DNA from: Condylostoma magnum
Taxonomy: Eukaryota; Ciliophora; Heterotrichea; Heterotrichida; Condylostomatidae
Direction: 5' to 3'
NCBI GenBank assembly: GCA_920105805.1
Contig: CAKKTI010000335.1
Location: 1 to 24,137 of the forward strand
DNA length: 24,137 nt
Made by a program: the position numbers and the translations under genes. Below, piece by piece: positions 11,594-22,123 of the stretch. Each line of letters opens with the position of its first letter. The stretch's first letter is position 1. The notes under the pieces were generated by a model that saw nothing but the letters and a program-made list of their open reading frames with translations, ran no database searches and was not told the origin of the DNA.

Positions 11594-13132
11594 TTAAGTA
11601 ATTCTATACCAAATATCTAAAATATTGTCCTGGTAATTTGGCGCAGTTCAACTACATAGCCAGCAATTATTAGTTGTACTATTATATGACAACAATGCAC
11701 TTTCATTATTTTAACTGAAACAGCTCCTACATAATAAAGCACTTTTCTCATGTCTTTATATAATATGGTCTTTTAAAGGCCAATCAATTGTAAGGATCTC
11801 ATGACATAAGGAACAATGAATAATATTTTATTCTGAATGATCTTATAAATGTAGGTTAAGTTTGATTTCATTATTAAACTCATCATTACAAAATCTATAT
11901 TATAAATTATCAGTTTATTCTGCATCTCCATTTTCCTATTAAATTTGGCTGTTATCTTAATATTCTAGTATCTATTAAGCTACTTATTCACTATCAACAT
12001 TATTCTTAATATCATAGTTATGAATCAATTTCATGTGAGAAGTCAAATCCTATGGTGTACATAATCTTTTACCACACATCATACAAGAAAACTCCATTTA
12101 CTTTTAATGCTCTAAGGTATGCTAATGCCATAAAGTATCATCTTGAAATTATTAATAGCAGAATGTACACTTATATTATATAGCTTTCTGATTAGTTTTA
12201 AATTAATGTTGTAGCTAATCTAAATAATCTTTAAAGCTGATTTAATGCTTAAAATTTGGCTTACTTTAACGTTCAGATGAATGAATTAATTGATGCCTTT
12301 TAAGACTGCATTTTGTACTTAATACTTTATCACATTTTTCACAGCGAAGCGTATTAAATTCATGCATCTTTTTATGAGAACCTAAAGAACTGTTTTATTT
12401 AAAAGATTTTTAGCATATATTGCATTGAAAGTCTTTCTTATCTGTATGTGTTATTAAATGCTAACTGTAATAACTTTTTTGGTATGATTTCCCACATATT
12501 TCACATTAAATCATAAATTTATCAGAATAATTGGTTGAATGAAATTTCTGATGCTGTTGAAAATTTTATAGCATTTAAAAGTTCTTTCCACATTCTTTAC
12601 AAGTAAACTTACTTTATGCATGCCTTTTTTTATGAGCTACTAGTGATTTACGTAACTTAAAGGATTTATTACAAACATCACAGTTATAACCAGCTGGAAA
12701 TAAATGCTTATTCAAATGTTAGCTTAAATCACTCATTAAATCAAATGATTAGGAGCATATTTTACATTCAAAAGGCTAATTTGATTATTCATTCTCTATA
12801 TTCAAAGTCTATCTTTAAATCTATTCATCTTAAAGCGAAGTTTTATGAGGCTAAATATGACTTTCAAGCATCTAAGTTTCAGAAAATACTTTATTACGTT
12901 ATGAGTATATCAATGGCTCACTCTAATCTTATTGTATTGCATTTTAAGTCAAATTTTGTGTATTTATTTCATTATCATTAGAATATAGGGAGTTAGCGTC
13001 TAACTAAAATTAAACAGATTATTAGTTATCATTAATATTAGTTTCAGATTGAGAGAATGCTTTATCCATTTCAAGTTGTTTCGGAAAATTATCAGAATAG
13101 TGCGAAGTTCTTTGATTAGATGAATCTACCAT
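11594..13132 (-). CDS. C2H2 zinc-finger protein, array gene E
   Basis: About 512 residues, one of the cleanest copies. The box QLDANS is at residues 43-48. Finger 1 is degenerate (YSQRNKVF, about 76-96). Intact fingers lie at about 123-143, 151-171, 178-198, 210-229, 237-257, 264-284, 322-342, 350-371 and 440-461. Finger 10 (about 414-432) has lost its first Cys. A Gln/Asn-rich spacer covers 372-412. The tail has Cys at 468, 471, 490 and 493 (CRSC ... CWLC). Trp codons in DTLW, IDWP, CWLC and LDIW are all UGG. The only in-frame UGA, at 11648-11650, lies two codons after CWLC, where gene F has UGG, and family similarity continues beyond it through LDIW. The end is therefore placed at the UAA at 11594, with the UGA as the alternative stop. 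Confidence 0.9.
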
Positions 13133-13858
13133 TTTAATTTATTATAAGGATTTTATTAATAACTTAAACCTATACTACAATTGAACATAACTTATAAAGA
13201 TAATTATTGTAATAATTAGTATCTTTAAATTATGATATTACTTCAAAGCTAACTTTACCAAATGAATAATAAAGGTATTCAACTATACTTATACTGTATT
13301 GGAGTTTATTTATACCATTTTCATTATAATCTTTTAGCATTATTAGAAGCTATAATATTTTAAGAAGAGTAAACTAAGCTCAAGTTTCAATCTATTATCT
13401 GATTATAAAAACTAATATGATAAAGAGTTTTAATTGCCCAATTGGAATTAGTTTTGAGTGTAAAAGATAGTTAGAGAGTCTTATGAGCTAAGGATTCTAT
13501 TATCGCCCCTATCTAAATTCATTCATATTATCCAGTAACACAATTCAAAACCTACAATCAATAATAGCTAAATATGCTATTACTTATCTAGTTTTAAAAT
13601 ATACCCGTTTTATAAGATTTAAAGATATTACTCTCTAATTTCAAGCTATTCATTTATCTCTCTACTTATGCCTAATGATAATTATTGTTTAATTATGTTA
13701 GTTTAGGATTATTAAAAGGAAAAGTACAAAGTTTAAATGAATATCGCATTGATAGTGAATGAAAATATTCATAGGAATTAATATAACAGGTGTAAGAAAG
13801 TGAAGGGATTTTTAAATAATAAAAAGGAAGAAAGCTATTATATTAATAAACTATTTAA
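13133..13858. other. A+T-rich spacer between genes F and E
   Basis: This is the upstream region of gene E. Its first 100 bases resemble those upstream of F and H (a shared stretch including CTATACTACAA). Bases about 13250-13450 resemble 18090-18300 upstream of G. No gene was seen. The 3' element of gene F begins at the right end. Confidence 0.5.
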
Positions 13859-15391
13859 TCAATTAATTCTATACCAAATATCTAATACATAAGTTTCCTT
13901 GTCCTAGTAATTTGGTATATGCCAATTACATAGTCAGCAATTAGTAGTTTTAACATTATTCCACAGAAATGCAATTTCATTATTTTAACTAGAACAGTTC
14001 CTACATAATAAATCACTTTTTGAATGTCTTTACATAATATGATCTTTTAAAGGCCAATCAATTGAAAGGATCTCATGGCATAAGGAACAATGAATAATAT
14101 TTTATTCTGAATGATCTTATAAATGTAGGTTAAATTCCATTTCATTATTAAACTCGTCATTACAAAATCCATATTATAAATTATCAGTTTATTCTGCAGC
14201 CCCATTTTCCTATCAAATTTGGTTGTTATATTCGAGTATCCTTTAAGTTCTTTATTCATTATCTATATTATTCTTAATATCATAGTTATGAATCAATTTC
14301 ATATGAGAAGTTAAATCCTATGGTGTATATAGCTTTTACATACATATCATGCAAGGGAACTCCATTTACTTTTAATTCTCTGATGTATGCTAATACCACA
14401 AGGTATTATCTTAAAATGATTAATAACAGAATGTACACTTATATCATATGACTTTCTGATTAGTTCGAAATTCATTTTTAATCTAATCTTAATTATCTTT
14501 AACGCTAAATTAATATTATAAACTTGGCTTATTCTAAGATTCATGAGTTAATTGATGTCTTTTAAGATTGCGTTTTGAATTTAATATTTTATTACATTTT
14601 TCACAGCGAAATTATTTTGATTTATGTTTCAGCTAATGAGAAACTAAAGAACTCTTTCATTTAAACTATTTTTAGCATATATTACATTAGAACTTTTTCT
14701 TATCAGTATGTACTAGCAAATGCCTATTGTAATAATAGTGTTCTTGGTATATTTGTCCACATATCTTACATTAAATCCTATTTTTATCAGAATTATTGAC
14801 TGAATGTATTTTTTTGTGTTGTTCAAAATTTTATATAGTTTGAAAGTTTTTGCCACATTCTTTGCAAATAAACTTACTTTATTCGTGTCTTTACTTGTGA
14901 GCAACTAAGTGTCTTATACGCTTAAAGGATTGATTACAAATCTCACACTTATAACCAATTGAAGATTTATGCAAAGTTTAATTCCTCATCGAATCAAATG
15001 ATTAGGAGCATGCTTTACTTTTTAAAGGCTAATTTGATTATTTACCCTCTGTGCTTTAAGTCTGTTTCAAAATTGATTAATCTTAAGATGCAATTTTATG
15101 AGACTAAATATGACTTTCAAGCTTCTAATACTCAGAAAATACTTTATTACATTACGAGCATATTAATGGTTTACTCTAATCTTATTGTATTAAATCTTAA
15201 GTTGAATTTTGTGTATTTATTTCATTATCATTAGAATATAGGGAGTTAGTGTCTAACTAAAATAAAACAGCTTATTAGTCTTTATTTTCATTAATAATCC
15301 TCCCAGACTCATTGAATATTGAATCTATTTCAAGCTGCTTTGGGAAATTATCAGAAGAGTGAAAAGTTCTTTGATTAGCTGAATCTACCAT
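13859..15391 (-). CDS. C2H2 zinc-finger protein, array gene F
   Basis: About 510 residues in one frame. The box is QLDTNS. Finger 1 is intact (ICSQCNKVF). Finger 2 has lost its first Cys (KSKACSQSF). Fingers 3-7 follow: YKCEIC, FICKECGKNF, QCKICGQIY, QCNICQKQF, RCEKC. Finger 8 has Asn for the last His (TSEN). Finger 9 is PCMIC, finger 10 keeps one Cys, and finger 11 is HCSLC with IDWPLKDH. The tail has CRNC and C-UGA-LC. In-frame UGA codons: 14657-14659, 14444-14446, 14213-14215 and 13934-13936. The last aligns with UGG in five paralogs. Here a UGA (13859-13861) follows LDIWYRIN exactly where similarity ends, so this is the best-supported stop in the array. The closest relatives are E, G and H. 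Confidence 0.9.
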
Positions 15392-16385
15392 CTATAAATA
15401 ATGTCTTTTTAATTTATTAGTAAATATTACTCTCGGAAATTGCTTCATGAGTATTTAAGGCTATACTACAACTGAATATAACTTGTAATTACAATTTGAT
15501 AGTTTAATCATTATGAAATGCATCTAAGCTACAAAATTAAGTGTTTAAGTTTATTCATTAAGGTAATTATAGGTAGTTTCTTATTATAATACGATTATAA
15601 GTAAAGATTTACTAACTATAATAAAAAGTATAAAAAGAAAGTTAACGACCTTTTAATAGTGTGTTTACACTTTTTACTTTATTTGATAATTATATCTTTG
15701 GATTCATTTAATAATTTAGATCCTTCTCTTATTACTTAATCTTCGAGTGATTACAATTATAATATTACATTTATGATACAAATTTTAAAATCCAGATCGT
15801 GAAAGCAAGTATGCTCTTTTTAAAAATCTTTCTTCACATTAATAGCATAGGCAACGTAGGAAACTTTACATATATTGATGTTAGTGTTTATTTATTACAA
15901 TATGAAACACTTTTATTATTTTAATAATCCACTATCCTCTTTTTATTCTTATATAATACTCTATATTTACGCCTATACTTTATAACTTTCTATCGTATAT
16001 AGTGCAAATCTATATAATTCAAATTTTTGACTCGACTCTCCTCCTCAGTTTATTGCAAGGATAAGCAAATGATCTGGATTAATTTACCAATGATTCTTAA
16101 TGGAAATATAATATAAAGTTAACTTAAATAATTTTGAATAGAAGATACAAAAATGAATATCATATAATTGAGATAATAAAAGACAAATTTTTAGTATATT
16201 TACGTTATTCAAAGTCACACTGAATTATAAAGTAATTCTCGACATTGACTATACTCCTGAAAATGTGATAAGAACTTTGAAGTATATACTCAAAAGGGAA
16301 ATCGATAATTTAATATAAATATTGCAATTTTAGAAGGTTGGTGTATTGGAATAGCCATATTTCATGACCAGATTTAAGAAAAGAA
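15392..16385. other. A+T-rich spacer between genes G and F
   Basis: This is 994 bases without a recognisable gene. The part next to F resembles the upstream regions of E and H. The middle (about 15600-16200) is unique A+T-rich DNA. I looked for tRNA-like arms and for long frames with UAR as Gln and found none. Confidence 0.45.
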
Positions 16386-16407
16386 TTATATTAATAAACT
16401 ACTAAAG
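16385..16407 (-). promoter_or_regulatory. Conserved 3'-end element, copy at gene G
   Basis: This copy is identical over 23 bases to 3109-3131 at the end of gene B, although the two genes differ widely elsewhere. Position suggests stop codon context or 3'-end formation; this is inference. Confidence 0.4.
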
Positions 16408-17978
16408 TTCACGTGATACCAAGTATCTAATATATAATTCGGTGCATGTCAATTACATAACCAGCAATAATTGTTATCAATATAATTTGACACCAATTAG
16501 GTTGCACTTTCACTATTTAAACTAAAACAGTCTCTGCATAATAAACCACTTCTCGCATGCATTGATATGATATGATCTTTTAAAGGTTGATCAATTGAAA
16601 GGTTACTAAAACATAATGAACAACGACTAATATTTTACTCTGGATGATATTACAGATGTTGGTTAAATTTAGCTTCATCTTTATTGGAAAACCCAGACTA
16701 TAGATTATTAGAGTATTATTATTTATCAGTATATCAAACTTCAACTCTACAATTCTCATCCTCTACACCCTTATTTTAGTTTAAAGCTAATCTTTAGCTC
16801 TTAGTACTAAATTAACGTCTTAAATTCCTTTAATTTATTTAGTCATTATCTAGATCATTCTTAATATCATAGTTATGAGTCAATTTCATATGAGAAGTCA
16901 AATCCTATGGTGTATATAGCTTTTTCTTGCATATCATACAAGGAAACTTCATTTACTTTTAATGCTCTGATACATGCTAATACCACAACGTATCATCTTA
17001 AAATTATGAGTAACAGAAAGTACACTTATATCATATGGCTTTCTGAGGAGCTTGAAATTCATGTTAATTCTAATCTTATCTACTCTTTTCTTTGGTTTAA
17101 AGCTTATTCTAACGTTTTAATTAATGAAATCATTTATGTTTTTAAAGATTCAATTTTGTTCTCAAAACTTTGCCACATTTTTTACAACGAAATTATTTTT
17201 ATTTATGCAACTCTTGATGAGTAGTTAAAGAGCTCTTTCATTTAAAATACTTTGAGCATATATTACATTGAAAATTTTTCTTATCACCATGCACTAGCAA
17301 ATGTTAACTGTAATAATATGTTTTCTAGTATACTTTCCCACATATTTTGCATTAAATAATGTTTAAACCTATATTATTGGCTGAATGTGATTTCTTATGG
17401 TTTTATAACTTTTATATGGTTTAAAAGCTTTTACCGCATTCTTTACAATTAAACTTACTTTACGCATGTGTTTATTTATGAATATCTAAGTATCATCCTT
17501 GCTTAAAGGATTTATTACAAATATCACAGTTATAACCAGCTGAAAAGTTATGCTGATTCGAATGCTAAGCTAAATCACTCATTGAATCAAATGATTAAGA
17601 GCATATTTTACATTTAGGAGGCTAGTTTGATTATTAATCCTCTGTGTTTAAAGTCTGTTATTTGATTTATGACTCTTGAGATGCAGTTTTAGGAGAACTA
17701 ATATTATTTTCAAGCTTCTAAGATTCAGAAAATGCATTATTACATTATGAGGATATTAATGGTTTACTCTAATCTTATTGTATTAAATCTTGAGCCGAAT
17801 TTTGGGTATTTATTTCATTATCATTAGAATGTGAGTAGTTAGTGTCTAACTAAAATTAAACTGATTATTAGTTATCATTAATATTGCTTTCAGATTCATA
17901 GGGTACTTAATTTATTTCAAGCTACTATGAAAAATTATCAGAATAATTAGAAGTGATTTGATTAGATGAATCTTCCAT
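16386..17978 (-). CDS. C2H2 zinc-finger protein, array gene G
   Basis: About 530 residues. The box is QLDTNY. Finger 1 is degenerate (SSQCNNAF, Cys and His lost). Fingers 2-9 are intact, including KCKIC, YNCDIC, FNCKECGKSF, QCNIC, RCKKCGKV, YKCTFC and PCMIC. Finger 10 has lost both Cys (QSGFSN). Finger 11 is RCSLC with PLKDH. The tail has CRDC and CWLC. It holds six in-frame UGA codons, the most of any copy: 17493-17495, 17238-17240, 17130-17132, 17031-17033, 16734-16736 and 16449-16451. Two of these align with UGG: 17130 with gene H, and 16449 with gene F. The end is the UAA inside the 3' element. If only UGA terminates, the protein is a few codons longer. Confidence 0.88.
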
Positions 17979-18737
17979 TTATATTTATTATAATGGTTTT
18001 AACAGATTTTGAAAAATGATTAATAACTTAGAGAAAATTAAGCAGTGCAGATTGTAATCGCTAGGATATTTAAATTTATTTTGTTCTAAAATACTTTTCT
18101 AACTTTAGTACTATATTAGAGCTTATCTAATATTAGGGTTTATAATTTACTATTTCATTATAATTCTTAAAGGTATTAAGTAAGAGAAGTTATAATATTT
18201 TTAAAAAAGTAGATTAAGCAAACTAAGTTTAAGTACCAGCTTATTAAAACTAATATATGAGAAAAAGTTTTAATGAGCTAATTAATTCTATAAGTCCTTA
18301 GACTAAATATATTATCATTGAATATACCTATAGAAATATATTTTAACTGAGACTAATAATAAAAACTAAATAAAACTAAGATATTAAAAGAATTGAATAC
18401 TTTTGATTGAGGTAAAAGCAAAGGAATATAAATTCAGATACAGTAAAACATTCCAAAGAAACTAACTACTAAAGTACTATTATTGCTTTAAGCATACATG
18501 AAATTAATATAAGTTATACTTAAACTTATTTAGAAACTATTTGATATATTTGAATAAGTATTATTAGAATAATCCAGCTGTAGCAAAATGTTTCTAATGG
18601 TTTATTTCATCTGGAGATTTTCTAATATATTTCTTGGCAAAAATGCAGGAGTAAATGATATAATTAGTATATGAAAGCCAAAGTATATTTAGAGAATATG
18701 TTAACAAAATGAAAAGGAAGAAGATTATCTTAATAAA
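17979..18737. other. A+T-rich spacer between genes H and G
   Basis: This is the upstream region of gene G. Bases about 18080-18300 resemble the upstream regions of gene 0 and gene E, which shows that the duplicated unit included 5' flanking DNA. No other gene was seen. Confidence 0.5.
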
Positions 18738-20216
18738 CTAATTAACTTAATACCAAACATCTAATATATAATTTGGTGCAATTCAATTACATAGCCAGCA
18801 ATGATTAGTATTAATATTATTTGACAGCAGTTAGGATTCACTTCCGCTATTTAAACTAAAACAGTCTCTGCATAATAAATCACTTCTTGTATGCATTGAT
18901 ATAATATGATCTTTTAAAGGTCAATCAATTGAAAGGTTACTAAAACATAATGAACAGCGAATGATATTTTACTCTGAATGATCTTATAAATGTAGGTTAA
19001 ATTCCATTTCATTGTTAAACTCGTCATTACAAAATCCACATGACAAATCTTTAGAGTATTCTACAGCTCTATTTTCCTATTAATTGTAGTCGATAATATT
19101 GTCTAAATTATTCTAAATATTATACCCATGTACTAATTTCATATGAGAAGTCAAATTCTATGGTGTATATAATCTTTTATTACATATCATACAAGCAAAT
19201 TTAATCTGCTGTTGGTGCTCTGATGTATGCAATTACAATAAATTATCATCTTAAAATTATTAATTGCAGAATGTACAGTTATATTCAATTATTTCCTAGT
19301 TATTTTGAAAGTCCTACTAATCTTAAGTATTGTTTCCCTAACTTTTAGAATCATGAATCCATTAATGATTTTTAAGATTTTTGTTTGAACTAAAAACTTT
19401 ATCACATTTTTTACATTGAAGCTACTTTTATTCATGCAATTCTTAATGATAAACTCAAGAAGTCCTTCATTTAAACTACTTTTAGCATATATTACATTCA
19501 AAATCTTTCTTATCAATATGCACTAGTTGATGCTTCCTGTAGGGGTATCCTTTTTAGCATATAAGCCCACATATTTAGCATTGAATCGTGTTTTTATGGG
19601 GATTATTAATTAACTGTTAATGTAATTTTCTATGCTGTTCAAAATGCTTTTAGATTTAGAAGTTTTTACCGCAGTCTACACAAATAAACTTACTTCTTTT
19701 ATGTCTGTATTTATGATTGTATAGTGATTGTTTAACCCCAAATGATTAACTGCAAATATCACAGCCATACTTATTTGGAAAATTTCTTGGGAATTGATGT
19801 GTATACACATGCCAATTGAAATGGCTTATTTCATCAAATGATTAAGAGCATATTTTACACTTAAAAGGCTAATTTGATTGCTTATCCTCTGTATCTAAAG
19901 TCGGTTTTTCAATTGATTAGTCTTATGATGCAATTTTATGAGAACAAATATGACTTTCAGATTCAGAAACTACTTTATTACATTAAGAGCATATTAATGG
20001 TTCATTCTAGTCTTCTTCTATTTCATCTTAAGTTGAATTTTGGGTATTTATTTCATTACAGCTAGAATATGAGGAATTAGTGTCTAACTAAAATAAAGCA
20101 GATTATTAGTTATTATTAATATTGCTTTCAGAGTCTAATCATACTTAGTTTATTTCAAGTTGCTATGGAAAATTATCAGAATAATTTAAAGTTCTTTGAG
20201 GAGATGAATCTGCCAT
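18738..20216 (-). CDS. C2H2 zinc-finger protein, array gene H
   Basis: About 492 residues. The box is QLDTNS. Finger 1 keeps ICSQCNK but has lost three residues between its Cys and His pairs (in-frame nine-base deletion), so it is probably non-functional. Fingers 2-7 are present, including KCKIC, GCDIC, QCQICG, ECNIC and QCKKCDKVF. Finger 8 has DDNLLQ instead of DTLW. Finger 9 is ACMIC, finger 10 is GFCNDEF and finger 11 is RCSLC. The tail has CRDC and CWLC. In-frame UGA codons: 20139-20141, 19467-19469, 19455-19457, 18921-18923 and 18783-18785. The one at 18921, in ID-UGA-PLKDH, aligns with UGG in E and F. The one at 19455 replaces the conserved Leu of a finger core. The end chosen is a UAG nine codons after LDV; a UAA lies three codons earlier. 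Confidence 0.87.
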
Positions 20217-20464
20217 CTATATTTTTATAATGGTAGATTATTAATAAATTAAAACTTATACTACAATTTATTAAGAGATACACGCTTGGGATAGAATTGT
20301 TAGAAATTAACAAGTTTAGATTAATATCCCTAGTAAATTGCAAGGTTTAAAGGAGTAAATATCAAAAATATTTTTATAATATGCTAATGTAATTAAAGAG
20401 AAAGGAAGTTATCAGCTTAATAGTCGATAATACTAAAATGAAGTAGCTTCATCTCCAATATATA
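20217..20464. other. Short spacer 5' of gene H
   Basis: This short spacer carries the leader of H and a stretch also found upstream of E and F. Nothing else was seen. Confidence 0.4.
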
Positions 20465-20740
20465 ATACATAACTTCTATTATCCTAGTAATTGGTGCCTA
20501 TCAATTACATAGTTAACAATTATTACTTTTGCTTTCATTAAATTATTATCCATTTTTCAGTAATTTTCAACTAAAGCAGCTTCTACATAATCAATCACGA
20601 TTTAAATGCTTCGATCTAATATCATCTTTCAAATCCTGATCCATTGAAAGGCAACAATAGATTAGTGAACAGCGATAATATTTGAATGATCTTACAAATG
20701 TTAGTTAATTTTATCATTAATTCCTAAATTATAAGAAACT
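20465..20740 (-). pseudogene. Displaced C-terminal remnant of gene I
   Basis: On the minus strand this stretch matches the finger 10-11 region and tail of the other copies: a QHLQDHS segment, then RCSL, MDQDLKDD, LCRSC and NNCQLCN. The homologous segments are in more than one frame. Relative to H, one base is missing before RCSL and one base in the AATTAC region near 20492. UGA codons are frequent. It lies beyond the insert at about 20741-20890 and is probably no longer translated as part of gene I. It shows that gene I was once full length. Confidence 0.65.
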
Positions 20741-20890
20741 TTTGATTAGGGGGAATAAAATTTACCCGCTCTAGATTAAACATGCGAGTGATATCAACTG
20801 TGGAAAAGTATATGAGGAAATTTGGGAAACGTGCTATCAGGTGAGAGCTTTAAAGAAGAAAAAAATTCATATCTTAACAAAATTAAATCA
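20741..20890. other. About 150 bp insert near the 3' end of gene I
   Basis: The distance between the HGYN-like end of finger 9 and the finger 10 region is about 280 bases here and about 140 bases in gene E. The extra DNA is richer in G+C than its surroundings. It is bounded by a weak inverted match (TTTGATTAG near 20741 and AAATCAAA near 20884). It interrupts homology with every other copy. It could be an internal eliminated sequence-like insert or a MITE-like element; edges are approximate. Confidence 0.45.
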
Positions 20891-22123
20891 AATCTTTGGT
20901 ATTAATTAAGTCTACTAGAAATTGCATTTTAGTTTTTTGATATTAGCCTAACATTAGAAATCCTTTTTAGTTGCCTATTCACTATCTAGATCATTTTGAA
21001 TGTTGTACCCATGAGTTAATTTCATATGAAAAGTCAAATTTTATGGTGTATATAATCTTTTCATACATATAATACAGGGAAATTACATTTCCTTTTAATG
21101 CATTGTTATATGCTATTACAAAAGAGTATCTCCTTTAACTGATTAATTGCAGAATGTACACTTATATTATTTAACTTCCTAATTAGTCTAAAAGCCTTAT
21201 TCTCTTTAATCTTTAATACTGTTAAAGTTTGTTTAAACCCAAAAAATCAACTTATACTAATTCTCTCGTTCAAATTAGTGAAGCCTTTTATGTTATTTTA
21301 AATATCTTTATGTACTAACAACTTTACCACATTAATCACAAGGAAGTTACTTTTATTCGTGCAACTCTTTATGCGAAATTAAACCATCCTTTTATGCAAA
21401 ATACTTTTAGCATATATCACATTAATATTCTTTCCCATTGATATGTAATGATAAATGTCTCGTATAAGTAAATTTGTTTTTATACATCCGCTTACATATT
21501 TAGCATTAGAATACATTCTAATAGGTATTAAGGATCTGTTAATGTAATCTCTTGTGCTATTCAAAATTCTCTTAGATTTTAAAGGTTTTACCACATTCAT
21601 CACAGATAAGCTTACTTGTTCTATGTCTTCTTTTATGGGAAATAAAAGCTTTCATGTATTTGAAGGTTCTATTACACATATCACAGCTAAGACTCTTTGG
21701 TAAATTATGCATAGGCGTATTCTAATTGAAATCATTTATTTGTTTATCTTTTTGACATTCAGAAGTTTAATTTAGTTGATTAGCCTCTGTATTTCAAGTA
21801 TATATATTATTTCATTCCTAATACCCAATGGATCTTTTATGATAAAGAATATGACTTTAGAGTATTTTATATGAAAAAAATACTTAATTACAATGCAAGC
21901 ATATCAATAGTTTAGTCTTATTCTACTGTATTAAGCTCTAAGCTAGATTTCGTGTATTTAGTTCGTTATATTCATAGTAAAAGGAATTAGCGTCTAACTA
22001 AAATTAAGTATATTATTAGTTATCATTATGATTGCTTTCAGATTCCTAAAATACTTAAAGCTATTATGAATAATGATCAGAATAATGCATAGTTCTGTTA
22101 CTAGGTAGGTTTTAATCTGCCAT
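20888..22123 (-). CDS. C2H2 zinc-finger protein, array gene I, C-terminally shortened
   Basis: About 411 residues up to a UGA at 20888-20890 that lies at the edge of the insert. It has the box QLDANS. A nine-base in-frame deletion removes part of the N-terminus relative to A. Finger 1 is intact (ICLHCNQVF), and finger 2 is destroyed (ECQKD, no second Cys). Fingers 3-9 are largely intact: SCDMC, ICDECGKTF, QCQICKRM, QCDICQKYF, PCDQCGKV, YKCTFC and PCIICM. In-frame UGA codons lie at 21812-21814 and 21794-21796. The finger motif that is FK-UGA-KxSL in seven copies is FA-UAA-KDGL here. Three UGA codons fall close together (20890, 20866 and 20839 region) after the finger 9 block, consistent with true termination or decay. 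It is the outermost gene, divergent from the GTPase gene. Confidence 0.8.

Noticed and set aside
14047-14904. Minus-strand standard-code ORFs at 14047-14259, 14347-14544, 14713-14904, 19289-19516 and 21379-21603
   Set aside because: They lie within genes F, H and I but in other frames; the zinc-finger frame with UAR as Gln runs through them.
854-20216. Reading the array as pseudogenes because of in-frame UGA codons
   Set aside because: The frames are intact over about 500 codons each, metal ligands are kept, indels are multiples of three, and UGA sites are shared between copies or face UGG. Only the tail of I, the last residues of D and the fragment at 5361-5710 look decayed.
1-22123. Regularly spaced repeats as a CRISPR array or satellite
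   Set aside because: The repeat unit is a whole gene plus spacer of 1.9-3.1 kb with protein-level conservation.
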